This document shows positions 56,376-64,000 of a stretch of DNA of 64,000 bases, piece after piece. The stretch is from Firmicutes bacterium UBA4881 (GTDB taxonomy: Bacteria > Bacillota > DTU065). Each line of letters begins with the position of its first letter. Position 1 is the stretch's first letter. The notes under the pieces were generated by a model. The model ran no database searches. It was not told where the DNA came from and saw only the letters and a program-made list of their open reading frames with translations. The DNA is taken from assembly GCA_002399235.1 (NCBI GenBank), contig DHDH01000029.1, forward strand, positions 79,904-143,903, read 5' to 3'. The translations under genes were made by a program, and so were the position numbers.

Positions 56376-57833
56376 CTATATCTCTCCTTCTGGGACAAAC
56401 AACCCCATTCCATAGTGACAATTGGCACCTAATGTTATGGGCCCGGAAACTGGAGAAGAAAGGGCTATTTTAAAATTATAAAGCAATTCAGGTCTGTTCT
56501 TACTTTCCTTTAGCCTCCGTGTCCTATATTTATGCTTTGGAATTTGATTCGACTTATAATTAGGTTCGCTAATCTCAATTAATTCTGCTTTAATACGATT
56601 TAGTTCTCTACGCAAATCCCATTCTTTTCTAATCTGATCTATAGGACCATCTATCTGTTCTTTTACATCATTCAGTTTTGGCTTTCCACTACGATAATAC
56701 TTGGGGTACCTTCCTAATAGAAATGGTGTTGCCGAAACCCACCGCTTGCTTTTCTTAAAAATAGGTACTACATTAGCTAGTTCTTCTTTACTCCAAGCTC
56801 CAAGATAAGCTATCTTTATTTCCCATTCACCAAAATTAGCTTTTAATGTATCTATTTTATTTAATGCTACTAGTTCGCTGTCAGTAAATCCATTAGGGGC
56901 GTAAATAGTTAAATGATCAATAAAACCATCTTTATCTTCATCTGTAGGTAAATAGTAAGCGTGATTATGACCTTTAAGAGGTATTCCTAATTCGTCTTTT
57001 CCAGAAAGATTTTTAGTTACTGTATGGCTATTGATTCGCCCATATTGTGCCATAGCCGACCGTCTAGCTAAATCAGCTACTAAAAGCGTTTCTGACACAA
57101 GAGGCTTTGGCTTATTTATAACAGTATATCGAACGACATCAACATCAATAAGGCACGTTCTTTTCGGCTGTTCTGGATTTATTCTTATTAATGTTCTTGG
57201 TATTGCATATGTTGCCCATTTTGTGCCTACTGGTTCTAAATAACCTTTTTCTCTAAGCTCATTTGTATCACGTAATAGATTCTTATAAATTTCTTCCGAA
57301 CTACATGCAATTAATATATTTCTTAACTCGACATCAAGATCATTTTGATTCTTTGCTAGATAAACATTTGCTTTTACTGGGTAGTTAACCAATCTTACTT
57401 CTACCCAACTTTCAGTTCTTCCAAAATACATCCATTTGTTTACAAGCCATGAAAGCAATCTATTCTCTACAGCATTTAACTCAATAGTATCCCATATTAT
57501 ATAGCATTTAGCATTTTTTTCCATAGTAATAAAGTTATCAAAAACCAATGCTCTCTTTAGTTTGCTTCCTTCTTTTATGGGCATAAAGTGCTGAGTAAAG
57601 GATTGGTTTGCTTGAGGCAAATTAAATGTAGGCATAGTAGAAGATAACTTTTTTAAAATGCTCTGGAAGATATTCTCATCAGTTATATTTCCATACCTAA
57701 CCCACAGCGCTACTAATGTTCTCAAAACTCTCCAAGGAGAGGGTGGCCACTCAGCGACACCCTCGTTGACATGCCTCATCCAAGGAGTAGCATGGAATCT
57801 ACCAGTGAGAAACTTAACCTCAATGGTTACCAT
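56376..57833 (-). CDS. csb2: Csb2 (Cas5-Cas6-type) protein, type I-G
   Basis: A 485-residue GSU0054-type protein from MVTIEVKFLTGRFHATPWMRHVNEG, with WPPSPWRVLRTLVALW. In type I-G this single protein takes the place of Cas5 and Cas6; the C-terminal RAMP-like part ends in a glycine-rich stretch (SSPVSGPITLGANCHYGMGLF). ATG 57833 follows AAAGGAGGAG, two bases after the csb1 stop; the longer frame from 57920 overlaps csb1 and is unlikely. Confidence 0.92.
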   Translation of the reverse strand: MVTIEVKFLTGRFHATPWMRHVNEGVAEWPPSPWRVLRTLVALWVRYGNITDENIFQSILKKLSSTMPTFNLPQANQSFTQHFMPIKEGSKLKRALVFDNFITMEKNAKCYIIWDTIELNAVENRLLSWLVNKWMYFGRTESWVEVRLVNYPVKANVYLAKNQNDLDVELRNILIACSSEEIYKNLLRDTNELREKGYLEPVGTKWATYAIPRTLIRINPEQPKRTCLIDVDVVRYTVINKPKPLVSETLLVADLARRSAMAQYGRINSHTVTKNLSGKDELGIPLKGHNHAYYLPTDEDKDGFIDHLTIYAPNGFTDSELVALNKIDTLKANFGEWEIKIAYLGAWSKEELANVVPIFKKSKRWVSATPFLLGRYPKYYRSGKPKLNDVKEQIDGPIDQIRKEWDLRRELNRIKAELIEISEPNYKSNQIPKHKYRTRRLKESKNRPELLYNFKIALSSPVSGPITLGANCHYGMGLFVPEGEI

Positions 57834-57835
57834 CT

Positions 57836-58813
57836 TTACTCCTCCTTTTTTGCTTTCTCCTTTGTCTTCATAATAACTCTTGTAACGGTAGGTTCTGCAA
57901 ACAAATTTTTTTGCTTGCAATCACAAATATTCTTACATAGTTCAGCTAATAGTTCAACTTCAGATGGAATCTCTAGAGTATCAGGTGTTTTAACAACAAT
58001 GCTATCTACTTCCAAATCGCATGCAGTTCTAAGTCTTAGACCAGTTGCTAAAAACCTTCGAATTTTCCATAATGCTAAAGAAATTAAAAGTTTTTCAGCG
58101 GATTCGTCTAATCCATATGACCTTAAACAAGCTAAATCAAGATTAAAATAAGCTTTTATGGTAGTAGCTACATACTCAGTTCTATGAAAAGGAACATGAC
58201 CTTGGCCCTCTTTTGCTGGGCCTTTAGGATTTAATATATCGTTTTTAACTCCACCACTTTCGACTGTCTCAACATCTTCTGCTTCAATAAATGCAGATAT
58301 TAACCTTTGTAAACGTAGTCTACCGCCAGCCAATTTGTTAGCAATAAAAACCCCATGAAGTACAGAATTAGGGTCGTATTTAAAGACTAATCTAGATAGG
58401 GCCGGAATATCTACAGGCATATCGTTTTGACTAATATCGTTTATCGCTATTTCGAAAGTTTTGTACAGAGAATTACCCTCCACTAACAAATAAGGAGAAC
58501 TCAATCGATGTGCTTCTAAGATTGAACTAGACGATACAGATTGAGTAGCTTCATTGTACAATTCAACATATGGTAAGCCATCTAATTCTGATATTAATTT
58601 TCTATTCTCATAATCCCACATCACAATTTCTAACCTATTAGCCATTGACTGAGCAGATTCTACCAAAAGCATACTTCTTCCACTTTCTGGCAATCTATAA
58701 GTTGCAGCACCAAGATTAGGAAAACCTGTTGGTTGTATTCTACGTCCCTGAGCAGCTCTCAAATTAACCTCGAAAAGAATCCTACTAACATTATTCAAGC
58801 TTAAATAATCCAC
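57836..58813 (-). CDS. csb1: Csb1 (Cas7-type) protein, type I-G
   Basis: A 325-residue GSU0053-type Cas7, the backbone subunit of Cascade. Near the N-terminus are NLRAAQGRRIQPTGFPNLGAATY and VESAQSMANRLE, typical of the family; a Cys pair occurs in CKNICDCKQKN near the C-terminus. The start is GTG 58813, eight bases after AAGGAG. It lies between csx17 and csb2. Confidence 0.92.
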   Translation of the reverse strand: MDYLSLNNVSRILFEVNLRAAQGRRIQPTGFPNLGAATYRLPESGRSMLLVESAQSMANRLEIVMWDYENRKLISELDGLPYVELYNEATQSVSSSSILEAHRLSSPYLLVEGNSLYKTFEIAINDISQNDMPVDIPALSRLVFKYDPNSVLHGVFIANKLAGGRLRLQRLISAFIEAEDVETVESGGVKNDILNPKGPAKEGQGHVPFHRTEYVATTIKAYFNLDLACLRSYGLDESAEKLLISLALWKIRRFLATGLRLRTACDLEVDSIVVKTPDTLEIPSEVELLAELCKNICDCKQKNLFAEPTVTRVIMKTKEKAKKEE

Positions 58814-58828
58814 ATTTTACACTCCTTC

Positions 58829-61000
58829 CTACTCATTTAATACAAAGTTATACAAGAGAGGTAGTTCTTTCGAACTTAACGGAATGAGCATTGAAGCTCC
58901 AAGTCGTTGCGCTTTCTGTTGATCGCAAACATAATTATTTATCAATTCAGGTTTAATTTTCACATTTAGATTTGAAGACCTTAACCTTCTAATACTTTTT
59001 GCTAAAGCTCGAGATAGCTCACCTGTACTTAAATAATTAATCAGACTAATCTCTTTTGCTATCTGGTATGAGTTATTGTTAATTAATAAAGTGCCTGGCC
59101 AAAAAACCAATCGTAAAACTGCATAAGCAGGATCAATCACCACTTCTTCCGTTTGAAACACTGGTTCTCCATCATATTTCGACCAATCAATTAACATTAA
59201 ACTCGCAAACAATTTCTCCACTCTATTAATATCAACTTGTCCATTGAGATAGCAATTTACATCACTTAAACCAAGATTGTATTTCCCAGCTAAAGGCCAC
59301 CAAGCACAATTATATTGTTCAGATTTTATTATTCTTCTCTTCATTGCATAAAGTAGTCGCTCTGTAAAAGAAACTCCTTGCATCTTAATCTCGTTATTCC
59401 ACTCAAATTTTCTTCTATCTGAAGTTCTTTGTACTGGTTCAAAAAACTCGCGTATAGAACCAACCACAGTTATACCTTCATTATTTATTATCTCACCTAC
59501 TGAAGCTAATGCAGCTGCTAATCGGAATTCCACTGTCCCATCGTCAGCAGCATTTATCCATCTATAACTTAGCGTAAGTGGTGTGCATACTTCTTGGTCT
59601 AGTAGATAACGAAGACTTTGCTCGGCTATTCCTAAATTAATCAACACAGATGTAAGATCTTGTTTTCGTCCAAACTGAGCGTATCTAAAAATTGCATCTT
59701 CCATATTCCGTAATACAGTTCGATACCTTGCTGCAATACCTTTAGACCCAGCGAAACTTCTCCATCTATTTAACCAGTCATCTATTTCATCTAACAAACG
59801 GATATCCTGATGGTAATTAACAGGAAAATAACCTAAGTTAACTGCAAAAGACATCTTGCCAAAACGATCACCCGAAACGATACCTATTCTTTGGAAACTG
59901 TCAATTCCTCTATCTACACCTAAGCTAACTACAGCTCGTGCAAAATCCAGCCCATTTTCTGCTTTTCTCTTACCTACCTGGACTCGACCTTCAGAAAAGA
60001 GATACCTTACTGATAATAAGGATGCTGGCTTAGACCACACTGGTAACCAGACTTCTGCCCTACTTCTAGAACCTTCTTCATTACTTGCAAGAGTACCCCA
60101 ACCCGCTGCTGTTGTGGCTACAGAAAATGGAAATGCTGCTTTTGCCGAGACACTAGTATCTAATCTTTTAGATACAGAACCCGCAAATAAGACTGCACCT
60201 TCTAATGCTAGTACATAATCCCAAGGGTTAATTAAGGATTTACCTTCATAACCCATGGCTAAATTGACCCCACCAGCTCCACCTGGAAAAAACTGACCCA
60301 CACCTCCATCAATAGCTAACGGAGCCACAGTTTTAAATAAAGATGCTCGAAGTCTTTGCTCTGACAAATTAAGCTCTTTTTGTGTCCTTTTGTCGATGGT
60401 ATTAGTAAATGGAATTACCATGCGTAAATATCCCATAAACGTATTTGTAAACTCCAAATTACCGTCGTTACCTCCAGAACCCCAAAGACTACCAAATTGT
60501 GATGTTATTTGTCCATCTTTTGTTGGGTCAGTAGTAAGCATATATAGAGCGTCCATAACTTCAAGGGCATCTTCATCAATAACTTGCCTTGTTCGCTGTA
60601 ACATTTTGCTCTTTAAGTTTTTGTCTTCAGATAGTTTATTTTCAATACCCATTTCTTCAAATATTTCTCGAAACTTAGCTAATGTTTTTCTGTATTTTGC
60701 TAGTCTCGGCAAATCAGATTGTTCTATAGCAATAACATGCTCTTCAGCTTTTTTACCAAAAAATCCACTTCCCCCATTCCAAGGAGCTGTTATTGGAGAG
60801 GGACTATATTCGTTCAGGAAAAATTCTATAACCTGATCTTCATTGAGGTTGGTGTATATTCTAAAAACATTATCTTCCCAACAAGCCTTTACATTACTGT
60901 CATTTTGTTTCGCTAGTAACCTAAATACTCCTAAAGACTTTAAGTAGTTAATTAGAAGATCAGTGCTACAACCATATAAAGAAATTTTCTTAAGATGCAC
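58829..61000 (-). CDS. csx17: Csx17 (Cas8-like large subunit), type I-G
   Basis: A protein of about 723 residues, the Csx17 large subunit of type I-G. The N-terminal LYGCSTDLLINYLKSLGVFRLLA and the glycine-rich segment NGGSGFFGKKA are typical; FFPGGAGGVNLAMGYEG lies in the middle part. It probably recognises the PAM in place of Cas8. I prefer GTG 61000 (GGGGTGA five bases upstream); GTG 61009 is possible. It overlaps cas3 by about 11 bases. Confidence 0.9.
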   Translation of the reverse strand: MHLKKISLYGCSTDLLINYLKSLGVFRLLAKQNDSNVKACWEDNVFRIYTNLNEDQVIEFFLNEYSPSPITAPWNGGSGFFGKKAEEHVIAIEQSDLPRLAKYRKTLAKFREIFEEMGIENKLSEDKNLKSKMLQRTRQVIDEDALEVMDALYMLTTDPTKDGQITSQFGSLWGSGGNDGNLEFTNTFMGYLRMVIPFTNTIDKRTQKELNLSEQRLRASLFKTVAPLAIDGGVGQFFPGGAGGVNLAMGYEGKSLINPWDYVLALEGAVLFAGSVSKRLDTSVSAKAAFPFSVATTAAGWGTLASNEEGSRSRAEVWLPVWSKPASLLSVRYLFSEGRVQVGKRKAENGLDFARAVVSLGVDRGIDSFQRIGIVSGDRFGKMSFAVNLGYFPVNYHQDIRLLDEIDDWLNRWRSFAGSKGIAARYRTVLRNMEDAIFRYAQFGRKQDLTSVLINLGIAEQSLRYLLDQEVCTPLTLSYRWINAADDGTVEFRLAAALASVGEIINNEGITVVGSIREFFEPVQRTSDRRKFEWNNEIKMQGVSFTERLLYAMKRRIIKSEQYNCAWWPLAGKYNLGLSDVNCYLNGQVDINRVEKLFASLMLIDWSKYDGEPVFQTEEVVIDPAYAVLRLVFWPGTLLINNNSYQIAKEISLINYLSTGELSRALAKSIRRLRSSNLNVKIKPELINNYVCDQQKAQRLGASMLIPLSSKELPLLYNFVLNE

Positions 61001-63329
61001 TATCTTCACCCCTGTCTCTACTAGCTCTGATATCAGCTACTCTTAACAACGACTCTAAATATGCTAGTACAAACGGTCCATACTGCTCACGTAATCTAAG
61101 CGATAAATCTAGCCAATTATAACCATCTATCCTTCCTAGTTCCATTGGCTCTAATGTTAATGCTGTCTCGGGGAATGCTAGATTAGCTATATTTATCGCT
61201 CTAACAATACTTCCTTCTTCAATTCCTCTAGCAACTCTAATCTGTTTCTTTTTAAATCTATCAATTTCATCTGGTAGGCTTTTAATAGATAATCTGATTT
61301 TCCCATGATGACATGCTACTATATAAACAATAAGTTTAAATGATTCTTCGTCAATTTCATTAAGTATTTCTCTATTTTGTAAAAGAAATAAAACAGAAGC
61401 CATTTCATGTCGAAAATGTGGTATTGCGTGTCTAACGTTAGCATTAGGTGCTTTAGCCCAATTTTCTTTTTCGTCAATTTTATCCCCAAAAACTTTAGCT
61501 ATTTTTGCCATAGTCTTCTGAAACACTAAATGTGCTTTACCTATATCATGTAATTTTGCAGCCCACAATAAAATCCGTTGTAGCTTGTCATCCAAGTCTA
61601 AATTTATATTCAATCTCATCATTTCAACTTCGGTTTTCTGTAAATGAACAGTAAGAGATTCCCACCATCCAATTGTACTTGACCTATCGTCTCTCGTTGA
61701 TTCAGAAGGTAAGCCATCGATATCGTAAATGTTTACACTTTCCTTAGAATCAACGTTAAAACCCAGTATAGTATCATAGCCACCTTGTTGAGCGTTTAAT
61801 AAAATAACAATTCCTGGTTTAAGTTTTCTAAAATTTAAGTATTCCCATCTTTCCGAATTAGGATCCCAAACGAACATTGGCCGTTTCGCTTTTAAAAGAT
61901 TATTAATATCTCCAATAGGTGCTGGACACAACTCATTCCTACAAGGTGCTGGAATATTTGACTCTGGCCTATCTTCAAAATCTCGCCAAAATACACTTAC
62001 ATTTAACTCGTCAGATTCTCTAATAAACCTGGATATATCTATATCACTACCAAGCAAATCCGCAGTATTATCATAAAGGTCAATTAACTCACTTTTACGA
62101 ATAACAGTACTATAATTAAGTTTAAGTTTAATCTCAGGTAAATTATTCGGAGCTATTGATTGAGCTTCCAAACTAAGTAGAATTTCTCTAGATTTAATTA
62201 TTTCCTCGTCCGAGTATGGTAAAATCTCTTTCTGATCAAGATCTAACCAATAGGCTCGGGAGTCTTCCCACTCACCATAACGGTTTAATCTTCCAAATCT
62301 TTGTACAAGACTAGGCCAAGGAGCGACTTCGGTATAAAGTATTTTAGCAGAAATATCTATACCAGCTTCAACAACTTGTGTAGAAACTATAATAGCGTTA
62401 TTACTTTTACTTAGTTTTTCTTGTAATTTTTTTCTCTCTGCCGGCCTAAAGTGAGAATGTATCAAAATTATCTCTATGTTCTCGGGAAGTAACTTATTTA
62501 TCTCGTTGTACAACTCAATAGCTCTTTTTACTTGATTTACTATCACAAGAGTAAGACTATCAGGGTTATGTTCATTAACTATATGACGTGCTAGTTCTTT
62601 ACTTCGCATCTTAGCTAATTGATAAATAGTCTTATTCGCTACTAATCTTTTCTCTAATGAAGGGAAAGACCGATCTTTGTTATCTAGTTCAAGATAATAA
62701 CCATTAAGAAGATGTGGACCAAAATCAATGGTATTAAGCCATTCTTTTTCCATTGTCGCTGACATCCATAATGTTTTACATTGGTGAATTGTTCCTAAAT
62801 TTCTGCGAAATGCTTCTAGCTGGGCTGAAGTAGCTGCGGCGTTACCCATAAGCTGTACTTCATCGAAAACCCAAAGACAATCATTGTTTAGTTGTCCAAA
62901 TAGTATAGGCCATCTAAATCGGCTAACGGCATAACCACGATTAATTGCTCTCGATAATAACATATCTTGTGTACCAATTATAATCTGCTCTTTTTCTGGT
63001 TCAATATACCATTCGGTTTCATCTTCTCCACCCATTAAAACACAAACATCGATATCTTTTATTTCGAGCCTATCTAATAACTTTTTAATAACTTTATTAG
63101 TTTGTTCCACCAAAGTTCTCATAGGAAGACAATATATTAACCGTCTGGGTAATTTCTTATGCAATATTTTTCTTTGATACAACCAAGCAAGAATACAAGC
63201 TGCCGTTTTCCCTGCTCCAGTAGGCACACATAAATATTCTGGAAACTTTTCAGAAGCCATTCTTATTTGATAAGGGTAAGGAGTATAACCTGTTGCTTTT
63301 TGAAAAAACTCTTGATATTCCACTCTCAT
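60990..63329 (-). CDS. cas3: Cas3 helicase-nuclease, helicase followed by HD domain
   Basis: A 779-residue Cas3 in the type I-G order: helicase first, HD nuclease second. Walker A is PTGAGKT at 36-42, motif II DEVQ at 156-159, SAT at 190-192 and QRFGRLNR at 343-350. The HD domain has His594-Asp595 (KLHDIGKAH) and His674-His675 (CHHGK). It unwinds and degrades target DNA after Cascade binding. It heads the operon and starts 4 bases after GGAGG; the CRISPR array lies upstream of it. Confidence 0.95.
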   Translation of the reverse strand: MRVEYQEFFQKATGYTPYPYQIRMASEKFPEYLCVPTGAGKTAACILAWLYQRKILHKKLPRRLIYCLPMRTLVEQTNKVIKKLLDRLEIKDIDVCVLMGGEDETEWYIEPEKEQIIIGTQDMLLSRAINRGYAVSRFRWPILFGQLNNDCLWVFDEVQLMGNAAATSAQLEAFRRNLGTIHQCKTLWMSATMEKEWLNTIDFGPHLLNGYYLELDNKDRSFPSLEKRLVANKTIYQLAKMRSKELARHIVNEHNPDSLTLVIVNQVKRAIELYNEINKLLPENIEIILIHSHFRPAERKKLQEKLSKSNNAIIVSTQVVEAGIDISAKILYTEVAPWPSLVQRFGRLNRYGEWEDSRAYWLDLDQKEILPYSDEEIIKSREILLSLEAQSIAPNNLPEIKLKLNYSTVIRKSELIDLYDNTADLLGSDIDISRFIRESDELNVSVFWRDFEDRPESNIPAPCRNELCPAPIGDINNLLKAKRPMFVWDPNSERWEYLNFRKLKPGIVILLNAQQGGYDTILGFNVDSKESVNIYDIDGLPSESTRDDRSSTIGWWESLTVHLQKTEVEMMRLNINLDLDDKLQRILLWAAKLHDIGKAHLVFQKTMAKIAKVFGDKIDEKENWAKAPNANVRHAIPHFRHEMASVLFLLQNREILNEIDEESFKLIVYIVACHHGKIRLSIKSLPDEIDRFKKKQIRVARGIEEGSIVRAINIANLAFPETALTLEPMELGRIDGYNWLDLSLRLREQYGPFVLAYLESLLRVADIRASRDRGEDSAS

Positions 63330-63831
63330 CGCACCTCCATTCTTTTTATGTTAATTAGATTTTACCTCATATAAATGACAATAGTCTGTCACTTTGTTAA
63401 ATATATTTGTTATTTATCTTCTCCTTAAATTCAATATTACCTTTTCTGTATTATTCAATAGTCGTGTAGTTATAACGTAGACTTCAAATAATTCGCATCT
63501 ATTATTTCTATCCCAAAACATCTCTTAGATAAATAATTGCTTCTATTTTGCAGGTATTTTACTATAAATGTATAAATATATATATATCGAGAGCTAAGGT
63601 TCTATTAATTGTTTGAAATTGTCTAAACGCCTTTAACCATTACTATTGCTTGATTCCCTTGACATTGAAATGACAATATATTGCTAGAGGTGTACGATCT
63701 ATTCCAGACATTGATAATTAACAATTTGTATCACAAACTACATTAAGTTGACCTAAAATAGAATCTCTTTTCGTTAGGTGCTCGAAAACCTCCATTTTAC
63801 CTCTTGCAGCACAGTGCTTAACAAGGTCGCC
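63330..63831. other. Spacer DNA between cas3 and the CRISPR array
   Basis: About 500 bases, AT-rich (including a TATATATATATCGAGAG stretch), without a protein-like frame. It must hold the cas operon promoter and may hold the array leader if the array is read on the plus strand, but I can assign neither. Confidence 0.45.
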
Positions 63832-64000
63832 ATTTCCATCGCTGCATAGCGGTGGCTCTATTGAAGCGTCTGTAAATATATGTAGGTTTTAGCAGGGAAG
63901 CAATTCATTTCCATCGCTGCATAGCGGTGGCTCTATTGAAGCGAGATACTATAAGTTGCCAATAGCTGTTTAGTTCTTATTTCCATCGCTGCATAGCGGT
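63832..64000. CRISPR. CRISPR array, left end, cut by the window edge
   Basis: Two complete identical repeats at 63832-63868 and 63907-63943 and a partial third at 63979-64000, 36-37 bases each, starting ATTTCCATCG and ending ATTGAAGCG. The spacers are 38 and 35 bases. Each repeat folds into a hairpin, CCATCGCT-GCAT-AGCGGTGG. In the cas orientation the repeat ends in GATGGAAAT. The array probably continues beyond 64000. Confidence 0.95.

Noticed and set aside
57834..57920. Longer start of csb2
   Set aside because: It would overlap csb1 by about 85 bases and precede the clear AAAGGAGG site and the family N-terminus MVTIEVKF.
63586..63611. Degenerate CRISPR repeat-like sequence (ATCGAGAGCTAAGGTTCTATT) in the cas3 spacer DNA
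   Set aside because: Only about 13 of 24 positions match the repeat, in AT-rich DNA. This is within chance, so neither a decayed repeat nor a CreA-type guide can be claimed.

Overview
The window reads as a chromosomal segment of an AT-rich, anaerobic, endospore-forming Firmicute, probably a Clostridia lineage of the Peptococcaceae/Syntrophomonadaceae type. This rests on the sporulation genes (two SpoVT-type regulators, ytaF, lonB, a YheC/D-like ATP-grasp gene), Gram-positive T-box leaders, the Firmicutes-specific cleavable N-terminus of ribosomal protein L27 with its protease Prp, and MinCDE and MreBCD clusters. The species call is inference; no rRNA is present.

Bases 1-4700 (minus strand) hold proB, obgE, a split ThrE-type amino-acid exporter and rpmA-prp-rplU. 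Bases 4895-7004 are an arsenic-type operon (ArsR, ArsP-like permease, thioredoxin-like protein, ArsC) with a visible operator. A MarR/membrane-protein pair and a small YjfB protein follow. Bases 8925-11374 encode a secreted FAD reductase plus an exported three-domain FMN-binding protein. From 11572 to 28795 runs a long minus-strand housekeeping block: rng, two genes of a radical SAM pair, rodA, minCDE, mrdA-mreDCB, radC, maf, a SPOR protein, folC and T-box-controlled valS.

Bases 29295-36686 are accessory: a possible spore-surface trio (glycosyltransferase, beta-rich small protein, YheC/D), a CCC1-type transporter, a frameshifted Gfo/Idh/MocA oxidoreductase, a SpoVT paralogue, and a nucleotidyltransferase-like gene behind a perfect LexA box. 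Bases 37069-44054 hold lon, lonB, clpX, tig and tRNA-Leu; clpP is absent from its usual place between tig and clpX. Then come a DUF72 gene, true spoVT, a PrsA-like foldase, ytaF, an aminotransferase behind two tandem T-boxes that both appear to carry an alanine GCC specifier, and two exported proteins.

The right end (54425-64000) is a complete type I-G (formerly I-U) CRISPR-Cas locus: cas3 with helicase then HD domain, csx17, csb1, csb2, a cas4-cas1 fusion and cas2, plus the start of a CRISPR array. A TetR/membrane-protein cassette (52895-54167) lies between two diverged copies of a roughly 285-bp segment that includes the 3' end of cas2; the left copy is a decayed cas2 fragment. Together with the tandem alanine T-boxes and the SOS-box gene, this is the most unusual structure in the window.
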